Below, piece by piece: positions 25,270 to 33,040 of a stretch of DNA of 64,000 bases. The notes below the pieces were generated by a model. It was not told where the DNA came from, did not search any database, and worked only from the letters and a program-made list of their open reading frames with translations. The stretch's first letter is position 1, and each line of letters opens with the position of its first letter. The position numbers and the translations under genes are program-made. Origin of the DNA: Pseudomonadota bacterium. GTDB lineage: Bacteria; Pseudomonadota; Gammaproteobacteria; Burkholderiales; Chitinibacteraceae. The stretch spans positions 83,081-147,080 of the forward strand of contig JAGTRM010000004.1 of NCBI GenBank assembly GCA_018261735.1, written 5' to 3'.

Positions 25270-26685
25270 GTGTTGCTTTATTCTGACCCGGTTTCTGAGT
25301 TACAAAAAATTGAATTCGATCATCATCTGATTGCCCGCTACAGTGGCAAGGGGCCTCGTTACACATCTTATCCAACGATTGACCGGTTCAATGACAAATT
25401 CACAGCACAAGATTACCAGCACATACTATGCCAACGTGCGCCCGGCGCTACGACCAAGCCGCTATCAATTTATGTTCACTTACCATTTTGCAGTGAGAGC
25501 TGCTACTACTGTGCCTGTGACAAGGTTATTACCCAAGATCATACACAGGCAGATATTTATCTAGATTATGTTATTCGTGAAATAAACCTTCAAGCAGATC
25601 AAGTTTCCCACCGAGCAAAGGTCGCACAACTCCATTTGGGTGGAGGAACTCCGACATTTTTGTCGGATGCCCAGTTGAAACGCTTGATGGAGACAATCCG
25701 ACGCCGTTTCGATCTGTTACCAGGCGGGGAGTTCTCCATAGAGATCGATCCCCGCACTGTGAAATCCCCAACCGTTGCTCTGTTGCATGAGCTTGGTTTT
25801 AGCAACATGCATATTACTTTTCAGGATGGCGATCCTGCAGTGCAGCAAGCCGTTAATCGTATCCAGAGCGAAGAGGGAACCCGCCGCGTGATTGAAGATG
25901 CCCGCAATTGCGGCTTTAGCTCAATCAGTTTCGATTTGATCTATGGCTTGCCCAGGCAAACCATGGCGTCGGTTCAAACAACGCTTCATCATGCCTTGCA
26001 GATGCGTCCGGATCGATTTGCTCTTCACAATTACACGCACATTCCGGAACGCTTCATGCATCAACGGCATATTCATCAGGAGGAGCTTCCATCCCCTGAG
26101 GTAAAACTTGAGATGCTAGGTAACAGCACCAAGCAGTTGACCGATGCCGGCTTTGTTTTTATCGGCATGGGCCATTTTTCTTTGCCAACTAACGAGCTGG
26201 CGATTGCTCAACGGCGTGGGCAGTTACATTGGAATTTTCAAGGGTACTCAACCTATGCAGAATGCGATCTCATGGCTTTTGGTGTTTCTGCGATCAGCAA
26301 GGTTGGAGCGACTTATTGCCAAAACGCTAAACGGCTGCCCGATTATTATGCGATTATTGATTCAGGTCAACTGCCAGTTGACCGCGGGTTACGCCTGAGC
26401 CGTGATGATTTGCTGCGCCGATCAATAATCCAGTCTTTGATTTGCCAGTTTGAGCTGAGTTTTCAGCCGATCGAAATTGGGTACTTGATTGATTTCAAGA
26501 AGTATTTTGAAAGCGAGTTGGCTGACCTGATCCCGATGGCTGCAGATGGGCTGCTGGTTATTGAAGATGAGCGGATATGTGTGCTGCCGTCGGGCCGGCC
26601 CCTAGTGCAGGCGATTGCCATGACTTTTGATCGCTACTTGCGTACCCCGGCCGAGGCTGGTGCAAGTCATTCCAACATAATTTAA
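25270..26685 (+). CDS. hemN: Oxygen-independent coproporphyrinogen III oxidase (HemN family)
   Basis: A 471-residue radical-SAM enzyme that decarboxylates coproporphyrinogen III without oxygen. The cluster motif CSESCYYCAC gives C74, C78, C81 and C83 (CxxxCxxCxC), preceded by IYVHLPF and followed by GGGTPTFLS; GPRYTSYPT is the family N-terminus. Several normally invariant stretches differ: HITFQDGDP where GVQDFDP is usual, and IGMGHFSLP where TGMDHFALP is usual. The GTG at 25270 follows AGGA and leaves the FNR box upstream; longer starts to 25165 would overlap that box. Codon use is more AT-rich than in neighbours. It may be a divergent HemN paralogue, but the radical-SAM site is intact. Confidence 0.85.
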   Translation: MLLYSDPVSELQKIEFDHHLIARYSGKGPRYTSYPTIDRFNDKFTAQDYQHILCQRAPGATTKPLSIYVHLPFCSESCYYCACDKVITQDHTQADIYLDYVIREINLQADQVSHRAKVAQLHLGGGTPTFLSDAQLKRLMETIRRRFDLLPGGEFSIEIDPRTVKSPTVALLHELGFSNMHITFQDGDPAVQQAVNRIQSEEGTRRVIEDARNCGFSSISFDLIYGLPRQTMASVQTTLHHALQMRPDRFALHNYTHIPERFMHQRHIHQEELPSPEVKLEMLGNSTKQLTDAGFVFIGMGHFSLPTNELAIAQRRGQLHWNFQGYSTYAECDLMAFGVSAISKVGATYCQNAKRLPDYYAIIDSGQLPVDRGLRLSRDDLLRRSIIQSLICQFELSFQPIEIGYLIDFKKYFESELADLIPMAADGLLVIEDERICVLPSGRPLVQAIAMTFDRYLRTPAEAGASHSNII

Positions 26686-26726
26686 ACAAGCCGGCGTGTC
26701 CGGCCGTTACCGAGGCCGGTGAGTCG

Positions 26727-27389
26727 ATGCTTGAACTGGATTATTGGGCCCTCTTTCTTGCCGGGCTCCTGGGGGGCGGGCATTGTGCTGGCATGTGCGG
26801 TGGAATCGTAACGGCGTTCAGTCTGCAGCTTCCTTCTGGCAAGTACTGGCCTTGGCATCTTGCTTTCAATGCTGGCCGTATCTTGGGGTATGGCTTTATT
26901 GGTGTCTTGTTGGGAGGGCTTGCAGGCTGGGTGTCTCGCGGCGCGCTTGAGCAGGTGCAAAACGCGTTATGGGTTGTATCGCGCTTGTTGCTGGTTGGTA
27001 TTGGTTTGCAGATTGCGGGCTGGTCGAGCTGGGTTCGATGGATCGAAAAACTGGGCCTGCCGATCTGGCGAAAAGTTCAACCCTTGCTGGCGAATTTGCT
27101 TCCGGTGCGCAATATCGGGCAGTGCCTGGCTGCAGGGGCGCTCTGGGGATGGCTTCCTTGTGGTCTGGTCTATACCGCCAGCCTGGCGGCGATGTCGAGC
27201 GCAGACCCTGTCAAAGGTGGGGGCTTGATGCTCCTGTTTGGCCTCGGCACGCTCCCTAACTTATTGCTTATATCCGCAGGCAATGAATTGTTGCGGGATC
27301 TTTTGCGCAACGTGCGAGTTCGGCGCCTGTTGGGTTTGATTTTGATCGCAGTGGGGATTTACCCCCTGCTGCACAGACTTATCGCTTGA
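26727..27389 (+). CDS. TauE/SafE-like (DsbD-type) membrane transporter
   Basis: A 220-residue inner-membrane protein with about six membrane segments. Two internally similar halves carry GGGHCAGMCGG near residues 16-26 and LWGWLPCGLVY near 140-150, the cysteine/proline pattern of the DsbD_2/UreH-like family also annotated as sulfite exporter TauE/SafE. Relatives beside fnr, hemN and cbb3 oxidase genes are often tied to copper handling or cytochrome oxidase assembly; no ccoNOPQ is in this window. ATG 26727 follows GGTGAG. It converges with the DUF2863 gene with no gap. Confidence 0.75.
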   Translation: MLELDYWALFLAGLLGGGHCAGMCGGIVTAFSLQLPSGKYWPWHLAFNAGRILGYGFIGVLLGGLAGWVSRGALEQVQNALWVVSRLLLVGIGLQIAGWSSWVRWIEKLGLPIWRKVQPLLANLLPVRNIGQCLAAGALWGWLPCGLVYTASLAAMSSADPVKGGGLMLLFGLGTLPNLLLISAGNELLRDLLRNVRVRRLLGLILIAVGIYPLLHRLIA

Positions 27390-28565
27390 TCAGTGCAGGT
27401 GGCGCGGCTGTTCTGGTGCCTCTTCCGGCGTTTCGGTATGCATTAACTCGCCGTCGGCATTCGGGTAGAGCGCCGCGCCGCAATCGTCGCAATAATCCAG
27501 CGGAAATTCATGTTCGTGCGTCACAATGTTGGCTATGCCACATTCACGCAGCACGGCCTCGATCTGGCCAAAGCAATCGGTTTGTTCGTCTTCCCCGTCC
27601 AACAATGGCCAGACAACGCCATGTATGACATCGGAGCTGTCGCGCAGCATAAAACCGATCCGGTATTCTTCCAGGCGGCGGCTGTGGCAGGGGGCGATAG
27701 CGGCGGTGATTTGTCTGGGCTCGACGTTCAATGCCAATTGCAAAAATGACACCGTGGCGCGGATTGCATAGGCGCGCGACGCCTGATCCGCTTCGCGCCA
27801 AGCTGCGAAATAGGTAAGGGGGAGCAGGGGCTCGAAGGCGCAACCGGCAAAGAGCGGATGTAGTGCTGAACTACCTTGCTTGCGCCACTGCGCTTCGGCT
27901 TCACTGCGGCTTCCGTCGTCTTCCTGCCAGCGGAACAAAGCTTCGCCTTTGGGGGCTGCGACAACGGCCAATATATAACGCGTATCAGAGAGAAACTGGT
28001 TTGTTGCAGGCATTTGCCCGGGATCGAACGCAAGAGTTCCGTTGCGTGGCGCCAACTCGGTCAAGGCTTCGGCCAGTTGCGTGGTGTTGCAGTAGCCTTG
28101 CGGTAGTTGGTCTGGGCTGAATAGGTAGTCGGCCAAGCCTACTTTGACGCCGCTGGCCAGAACATGCGCGCAAAGATGGGTACGTACCAGTTGGGTCATC
28201 TCCCGGCCCAGTGGGCCGGAGGGAATGGCATAGCGAGACCAGGACAGCAGCGGGGCGGCGATCAGCAATGCTTGCCATTCCTTGCCATCAAGCATGAAGC
28301 TGCGTGTTTCGCAGCACGATTCGATGACATCGGCGAGTTCATTCCAGGCGCGGTTGTCTGATTTGGCGAGTGCATCGAGCGCGGTGTTGAGGGTTTCTTC
28401 CTCGTTGCTGACGAGGATTTCATTGATCAGCAGTTCCAGTGCGTGTTGCCAGAAACGATCCTCGGTCATATTGCTGGAAGCAGCCAAGCCATTGGCCAGG
28501 CGGATCAATTCGTCGGCTTCCGCTGTGTGGCGACTTCTGCGTGCGGAGCGGGGACGTTTGAGCAT
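27390..28565 (-). CDS. DUF2863 family protein
   Basis: A 391-residue cytoplasmic protein typical of betaproteobacteria. The N-terminus is basic (MLKRPRSARRSRHTAEADELI), the centre is helical (NMTEDRFWQHALELLINEIL), and the C-terminus has a conserved cysteine cluster, YCDDCGAALYPNADGEL, that could bind a metal. No function is known. A good ribosome site (AGAGGAAA) precedes ATG 28565. Its stop codon abuts that of the transporter gene on the other strand. Confidence 0.8.
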   Translation of the reverse strand: MLKRPRSARRSRHTAEADELIRLANGLAASSNMTEDRFWQHALELLINEILVSNEEETLNTALDALAKSDNRAWNELADVIESCCETRSFMLDGKEWQALLIAAPLLSWSRYAIPSGPLGREMTQLVRTHLCAHVLASGVKVGLADYLFSPDQLPQGYCNTTQLAEALTELAPRNGTLAFDPGQMPATNQFLSDTRYILAVVAAPKGEALFRWQEDDGSRSEAEAQWRKQGSSALHPLFAGCAFEPLLPLTYFAAWREADQASRAYAIRATVSFLQLALNVEPRQITAAIAPCHSRRLEEYRIGFMLRDSSDVIHGVVWPLLDGEDEQTDCFGQIEAVLRECGIANIVTHEHEFPLDYCDDCGAALYPNADGELMHTETPEEAPEQPRHLH

Positions 28566-28693
28566 GGCAATTTCCTCTGGAATTCTGTTGTTTGATGCTG
28601 AAATTCGGCATTTCCTTCGCGCTTGATTCTACCAGTTTGCACTTTCAACTGCCGGCGCTTTCTTGTTTGGCGCAGTGGCGATTACAACCCGCG

Positions 28694-29212
28694 CTATCTT
28701 ATTTCTGCCATAAGACAAACGGCATCGGGCCCATAGTGGTTCAATTTTTCTTGCAAGGCTGGGCTTGGTGAGCGGTGCTTGCAAAAGCCTTGTTGGTGCC
28801 AGAATGCTTGCGAGCCTTGCACCGCGACCAGCATGGCTTTGCGCAAGCGTTGCATCCTGGCCCAGGTCATGGCCTGCCGGATCAGGGCTTGCGCCATACC
28901 CTGCTTGCGTGAATCCGGATGTATCGCGAGATCGTGCAGGAAAAATGTATCGGCATGCTCGGGTAATCGCTCCAATACCTGGTTGAGTGCCGGCGGTTCA
29001 TTAGCATGCCAGGGGTGGGTAAACAAATAGCCCAATGACCCTTTTTCACTTTCTGCGAGCCAACAGCTTTGTGGGGACAGGGAGCATTTGGCCAGGAGTG
29101 CCTGCGTGGATTCGAGCAGGTGAGCCGGGTAGCAGGCCGACTGGATGAATTGGATGCTGGCGGCATCGTCTGCATGTATGAGCCGGATGCGGTAATTAAG
29201 AGGCAACGACAT
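28694..29212 (-). CDS. GNAT-family N-acetyltransferase
   Basis: A 172-residue protein with the acetyl-CoA-binding core of the GNAT fold: FFLHDLAIHPDSRKQGMAQALI contains the beta4 strand and the Q/RxxGxG/A loop (RKQGMA), and GSQAFWHQQGF matches the late strand. The substrate is unknown. The ATG at 29212 was chosen for family length; the longer frame to 29536 runs into the helicase gene and its terminator. It may be read from transcripts passing that terminator or from its own promoter. Confidence 0.8.
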   Translation of the reverse strand: MSLPLNYRIRLIHADDAASIQFIQSACYPAHLLESTQALLAKCSLSPQSCWLAESEKGSLGYLFTHPWHANEPPALNQVLERLPEHADTFFLHDLAIHPDSRKQGMAQALIRQAMTWARMQRLRKAMLVAVQGSQAFWHQQGFCKHRSPSPALQEKLNHYGPDAVCLMAEIR

Positions 29213-29240
29213 GGGCTGTAAGTGAATTGATGGGCAAGAA

Positions 29241-29270
29241 AAAGGCCGGCCTGTTTGGTGGCCGGCCTTT
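29241..29270 (-). terminator. Intrinsic terminator of the helicase gene
   Basis: AAAGGCCGGCC and GGCCGGCCTTT form a perfect 11-pair stem with an eight-base loop. On the minus strand the stem leads into TTTTTCTT. It lies 15 bases past the helicase stop codon. Confidence 0.85.
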
Positions 29271-29285
29271 GGTGTAACGGGCGGG

Positions 29286-30659
29286 TTAGTTAGCCCAGCC
29301 GCCACGATTGCTGGGCTGGCTACTGCTGCGACGTTGGCCGAAGTCGCGTTTGCTGCGACCGTCGGTTGAGCCGTGCGGGGTGCTGTGCGAGTTGCCGCCA
29401 GGGCGTTTGTCGAACGAGCGACCTTCACCGCCACGTTTGGCGCCATAGCTCTTGCCGCCGTTACGGGCACCGTCGCGTGGTTTGTTGCGTTCCGGCTGGA
29501 AGTTGGATTCCAGACCAGGCAGCACCAAAGTCTCAAAGTTGACTTTGTACAGGCGGCGAATGCGGGTTAGTGGTTGGAAGTCATTGCGACCGACCAGAGA
29601 AACGGCACGGCCTGAGCGACCTGCGCGACCGGTACGGCCGATGCGGTGAATATAATCTTCAGCAAAACGCGGCAGGTCAAAATTGACCACCATGCCGATG
29701 CCGGCCACGTCGATGCCGCGTGCGGCAACGTCAGTGGCAATCAGCATATCGATATCGCCACGGCGCAGACGATCTAGCGTGCGACGACGATCGCGTTGGG
29801 CCAGATCGCCGTGCATGGCTGCGGCGCGGAAGCCTTCCAGTTTCAGCCATTCGGCCACGGCATCGGCATCGGCCTTGGTGGCGGTGAATACGATGGACTG
29901 GCTGCCTTCGTTTTGCTTCAGCAGTGCAGCGGTCAGTTTGAGCTTGTGGTCATAGCCGTCGGCGTAGTGCACGGCTTGGTCGATTTGCGGCTGCGGTGTG
30001 GTTTGCGGTGCCATTTCGATCAGCTGCGGTGCGCGCAGCATCGGGCCGGCGAATTCTTGAATCGATTCAGTCAGCGTGGCCGAGAACAGGGCGGTCTGGC
30101 GATCCTTCGGCAGGCCGGCAACAATGGTTTCCACTTCGTCGATAAAGCCCATGTCGAGCATGCGGTCGGCTTCATCCAGCACCAGCATTTCCAGACGGCG
30201 GAAATCAATGCGGCCGCCGCGCATCAGATCGTTCAGGCGACCCGGAGTGGCAACCAGTACATCCAGCGGTTGAGCCAGCAGGCGGTTTTGCACCGGATAG
30301 GGAACACCACCGACGAAACTGGCTACTTTGCAGCGCGGGATGCGACGGGCGAAATCGGTCGCAACCTTGGCAACTTGTTCGGCAAGTTCGCGTGTCGGAG
30401 TCAGCACCAGGATGCGCGGGCCGCGGCCATGATGCTTGGGTTCTTTCAGCAGGCGTTGCATGGCCGGCAGCAAGAAGGATGCAGTCTTGCCGGTGCCGGT
30501 TTGGGCCGAGGCCATGACATCGTGGCCTGCCAGCAGAACGGGAATGGTTGCGGCTTGAACCGGGGTCGGCTCGACGATGCCTTGCTGGGCAAGATCGCCC
30601 ACGATTTGTGGCGAGAGGCCGAGTTGGACAAAAGCATTACTTTGCACGCTATGGGGCAT
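29286..30659 (-). CDS. rhlE: DEAD-box RNA helicase, RhlE type
   Basis: A 457-residue ATP-dependent RNA helicase. Motifs appear in order: Q motif (GIVEPTPVQ), Walker A AQTGTGKT (52-59), PTRELAEQ, TPGRLNDL, DEAD in VLDEADRML, SAT, and the C-terminal HRIGRTGRAGR. A basic tail rich in Gly, Ser and Arg (residues 385-457) would bind RNA. RhlE-type proteins act in ribosome assembly and cold adaptation. ATG 30659 follows AAGGAAA; the frame is open further up to 30821 within the leader. The mRNA leader is unusually long and contains a promoter and a hairpin (see those entries). Confidence 0.93.
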   Translation of the reverse strand: MPHSVQSNAFVQLGLSPQIVGDLAQQGIVEPTPVQAATIPVLLAGHDVMASAQTGTGKTASFLLPAMQRLLKEPKHHGRGPRILVLTPTRELAEQVAKVATDFARRIPRCKVASFVGGVPYPVQNRLLAQPLDVLVATPGRLNDLMRGGRIDFRRLEMLVLDEADRMLDMGFIDEVETIVAGLPKDRQTALFSATLTESIQEFAGPMLRAPQLIEMAPQTTPQPQIDQAVHYADGYDHKLKLTAALLKQNEGSQSIVFTATKADADAVAEWLKLEGFRAAAMHGDLAQRDRRRTLDRLRRGDIDMLIATDVAARGIDVAGIGMVVNFDLPRFAEDYIHRIGRTGRAGRSGRAVSLVGRNDFQPLTRIRRLYKVNFETLVLPGLESNFQPERNKPRDGARNGGKSYGAKRGGEGRSFDKRPGGNSHSTPHGSTDGRSKRDFGQRRSSSQPSNRGGWAN

Positions 30660-30783
30660 TGGGGTATTTCCTTGAGGTGGTTCACAGGCCGATACGGACC
30701 GGCTCGGCATCGACGCTAACCGTGAACAACCGCAAAATCCAATGACTTCAGGCGGGAAAGGGTCAGGGGCGATGGTGTAATCG

Positions 30784-30807
30784 AAAAACCGTTCCCTGCT
30801 GGAACGG
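30784..30807 (-). terminator. Terminator-like hairpin in the helicase leader
   Basis: On the minus strand CCGTTCC pairs with GGAACGG around AGCAG and is followed by TTTTT. It lies 125 bases before the helicase start and only a few bases after the predicted transcription start. It may end msrA transcripts, attenuate the helicase, or cap its 5' end with a stable stem. Confidence 0.65.
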
Positions 30808-30820
30808 GTGAAGCCGCGCA

Positions 30821-30848
30821 ATTATCCAGTTTCGCGATGCCAAGTCAA
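30821..30848 (-). promoter_or_regulatory. Sigma-70 promoter of the helicase gene
   Basis: On the minus strand TTGACT (30848-30843) and GATAAT (30826-30821) are each five of six matches to consensus, with a 16-base spacer. The predicted start is near 30814, giving a leader of about 155 bases before ATG 30659. The 315-base region 30660-30974 has no gene; this promoter and the hairpin are what I see in it. Confidence 0.65.
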
Positions 30849-30974
30849 CAACTCAATGTTTTATTGTGAAAAATTCCAGAGAGGCGGTAGGGCGTGGTGT
30901 TGGAATTATGTAGTCTTTCTTGATTCTGTCCCGATATTCGCTTGGGTGTGAGTACAAAACCCAAGGTGAATAAT

Positions 30975-31502
30975 TCAATCACGCATGATCGTAGCAAATT
31001 GCGCTAGGGCTTTTTTGACTTTGGGCGCTACCACCAGGGCACAGTAGCCTTGCTCCGGGTTTTGCTGAAAATAATCCTGGTGATAATCCTCTGCTGGCCA
31101 AAAAGTACTGGCTGGTACCAGTTGAGTGACGACGTGATTGAACCCTTGTGCCGCCAGAGTTTGGATCTTGTGTTGAGCCGTTGCTTGTTGCGATGTTGAA
31201 TGCCAGAAAATGGCCGAGCGATATTGTGTGCCGATATCGTTGCCTTGGCGATTGAGCGTGGTGGGGTCGTGAATGGTGAAAAACACATCCAGCAAGGTTT
31301 CATAACTGATCTGAACGGGATCGAAGTGAATTTCAATCACTTCGGCATGGCCGGAATCGCCATTGCAGACTTGGCGGTAGCTGGGGTGATCGAGATGCCC
31401 GCCCATGTAGCCGGAAACCACGGATGACACACCGCGGAGACGCTGAAAAACGGCCTCAAGGCACCAGAAGCAGCCGCCGGCAAAGGTTGCAATTTCGGTC
31501 AT
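30975..31502 (-). CDS. msrA: Peptide methionine sulfoxide reductase MsrA
   Basis: A 175-residue enzyme that repairs methionine-S-sulfoxide in proteins. The active site is GGCFWC, with catalytic C11 and C14; [13 protein letters not shown] and EDYHQDYF are the standard downstream motifs. The ATG at 31502 gives the family start [10 protein letters not shown]; the frame is open to 31658 inside queF. It overlaps queF by four bases and is probably co-transcribed with it and the LexA-like gene. Confidence 0.95.
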   Translation of the reverse strand: MTEIATFAGGCFWCLEAVFQRLRGVSSVVSGYMGGHLDHPSYRQVCNGDSGHAEVIEIHFDPVQISYETLLDVFFTIHDPTTLNRQGNDIGTQYRSAIFWHSTSQQATAQHKIQTLAAQGFNHVVTQLVPASTFWPAEDYHQDYFQQNPEQGYCALVVAPKVKKALAQFATIMRD

Positions 31503-32323
31503 TGGCGTGCCGTCCTCTGGTTGGATGGCAAAGGCGTGCTGTAGTTGCTGCGCCACGGATTGATATCCAGCCCCCCGCGACGAGTGTAGCGCGCGTAAAC
31601 CGCCAGCCGCAGCGGACGGCACTGGCGCAGTATATCCATGAAGATTCGTTCGACGCACTGTTCGTGAAATTCGTTATGATTTCTGAACGAAATCAGATAT
31701 TTGAGCAGGGATTCGCGATTGATGGGTGCGCCGAAATAGCGGATCTGCACACTGGCCCAATCCGGCTGGCCAGTAACCAGGCAATTGGATTTGAGCAGGT
31801 TGGAGGACAGCGTTTCCTCGATCGGTGGCTGGGCTTCGCAATGCAGCAGCTCTGGCGCGGGCTGGTAGGTATCGACCTCGATATCGAGGTTGTCGATGCA
31901 GTAACCTTCCAGCGTGGTGATGCGCTGACTGCCGAAGCGATCGGGCAACATCAGATCGACCGAGACGGGTTTTCCTGCTGCAGCGCTCAGATCGTGCACC
32001 AGGCGGGCTAGCAATTCGGTTTCATCGGCCAGCCGGGTCTGGTTGAACGAGTTCAGGTAAAGCTTGAAAGACTTCGACTCGATGATGTTCGGGCTATCGG
32101 CCGGAATCAGGAAAGTGGCCAGCGCCACCTGGGGTTTGCCGCGCAAATTGAGCCAGGACAGCTCGTAGGCGTTCCAGATATCTACGCCCATAAAGGGAGG
32201 CGTACCGGGAATACCGATTTCCTCACGCTTGCTCGCGCGCGGAATCGGGAACAGCAGATCCGGGGCGTATTCGGCCTGATAGGTGACTGCTTTGCCGAGA
32301 GGGGAGAGGTGTGCTTCGTTCAT
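31499..32323 (-). CDS. queF: 7-cyano-7-deazaguanine reductase (long form QueF)
   Basis: A 274-residue enzyme that reduces the nitrile of preQ0 to preQ1 with NADPH, a step in queuosine synthesis for tRNA. The long, two-lobed form is clear: QueF motif [11 protein letters not shown] (82-92), nucleophile C181 in [11 protein letters not shown] and D188. It starts 15 bases after the LexA-like gene and overlaps msrA by four bases. No other queuosine genes are nearby. Confidence 0.95.
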   Translation of the reverse strand: MNEAHLSPLGKAVTYQAEYAPDLLFPIPRASKREEIGIPGTPPFMGVDIWNAYELSWLNLRGKPQVALATFLIPADSPNIIESKSFKLYLNSFNQTRLADETELLARLVHDLSAAAGKPVSVDLMLPDRFGSQRITTLEGYCIDNLDIEVDTYQPAPELLHCEAQPPIEETLSSNLLKSNCLVTGQPDWASVQIRYFGAPINRESLLKYLISFRNHNEFHEQCVERIFMDILRQCRPLRLAVYARYTRRGGLDINPWRSNYSTPLPSNQRTARQ

Positions 32324-32338
32324 ACTGGAATGCTTCTG

Positions 32339-32926
32339 TTAACGGTATTTTCTGATCAGACCCACCATCACGCCATAAATTTCCAGTCCTTCGCGGGGAC
32401 GGATCGGGGCGTATTCGGCGTTTTCTGGCTGCAGCAGGAAACCAAGTTTATCTTTGGCCAAGGTCTTGAGTGTGTATTCGCCATCGACGATGGCAATGAC
32501 CTTGTCGCCCAGATTCGCGGCATGGCGCTTTTCCACGACGGCAATATCGCCGTCATGAATCCCCGCTTCAATCATCGAATCGCCCTTGACCCGGACAAGT
32601 ACCGTGGTGGAAGGGCGAGGGATCAGGTATTCATCGACGGTGAGCGCATCGCTCATCGCATCGTTGGCTGCGGCGGGCAGGCCAGCGGGTACCGGAAAAT
32701 CGGCGAGTTCGCGCTCGAAGAAGCGCTTGGTCGGAGCCAGGCGCCGATCGGGCGTCATCTCGATATAGCCAGCCAGGGTCAGGCGCTTTACCAGGGCGGA
32801 GACGGCCGATTTTGAAGCCATGCCGAGCATTTCCCCGATCACGGCGTAGGAAGGCAAGCTGCGGTATTGGGAGAAATAATCCTGCAACTTGCCGAGGTAT
32901 TCGTTATCGCGGTTCGGGTTGCCCAT
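32339..32926 (-). CDS. LexA-like self-cleaving repressor (S24 family)
   Basis: A 195-residue protein with a winged helix-turn-helix at about 10-65 (FSQYRSLPSYAVIGEMLGMASKSAVSALV) and a LexA/UmuD peptidase domain. The serine is S117 (GDSMIEAGIHDGD), the lysine K154 (YTLKTL), and the probable cleavage site is A81-G82 (VPAGLP). The recognition helix differs from E. coli LexA. ATG 32926 follows GGAG. Two GAAC-N4-GTTC palindromes lie on its promoter, suggesting autoregulation. It heads a lexA-queF-msrA run. Whether it is the main SOS repressor or a second LexA paralogue cannot be told here. Confidence 0.85.
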   Translation of the reverse strand: MGNPNRDNEYLGKLQDYFSQYRSLPSYAVIGEMLGMASKSAVSALVKRLTLAGYIEMTPDRRLAPTKRFFERELADFPVPAGLPAAANDAMSDALTVDEYLIPRPSTTVLVRVKGDSMIEAGIHDGDIAVVEKRHAANLGDKVIAIVDGEYTLKTLAKDKLGFLLQPENAEYAPIRPREGLEIYGVMVGLIRKYR

Positions 32927-32939
32927 GGGTGCTCCAGTC

Positions 32940-32951
32940 GAACAATCGTTC
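32940..32951. promoter_or_regulatory. LexA-type operator 2
   Basis: GAAC-AATC-GTTC, a second GAAC-N4-GTTC palindrome, is centred 24 bases downstream of the first and overlaps the predicted transcription start. The two centres are close to two helical turns apart, which would suit binding of two dimers on one face. Confidence 0.62.
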
Positions 32952-32955
32952 AGAT

Positions 32956-32984
32956 AGACTAGTGAACGTCCGTTCTGCTGTCAA
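32956..32984 (-). promoter_or_regulatory. Promoter of the LexA-like gene
   Basis: On the minus strand a perfect TTGACA (32984-32979) is followed after 17 bases by TAGTCT (32961-32956), a weak -10. The predicted start is near 32949. One operator-like palindrome fills the spacer and another covers the start site. Confidence 0.65.
32964..32975. promoter_or_regulatory. LexA-type operator 1
   Basis: GAAC-GTCC-GTTC, a GAAC-N4-GTTC palindrome, lies entirely inside the -35/-10 spacer of the promoter for the LexA-like gene. A repressor here would block polymerase. The motif resembles the Gram-positive LexA box core rather than the E. coli CTG-N10-CAG box. Confidence 0.65.
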
Positions 32985-33040
32985 GCCTTTGCTTACAGCA
33001 GCGCATTGCTTGTTGGCAACTGACTCCCGGGATTGGGTGT

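Noticed and set aside
26691..26719. GC-rich hairpin between hemN and the TauE-like gene
   Set aside because: CCGGCC/GGCCGG is short, lacks a T run and overlaps the ribosome site region, so I do not call it a terminator.
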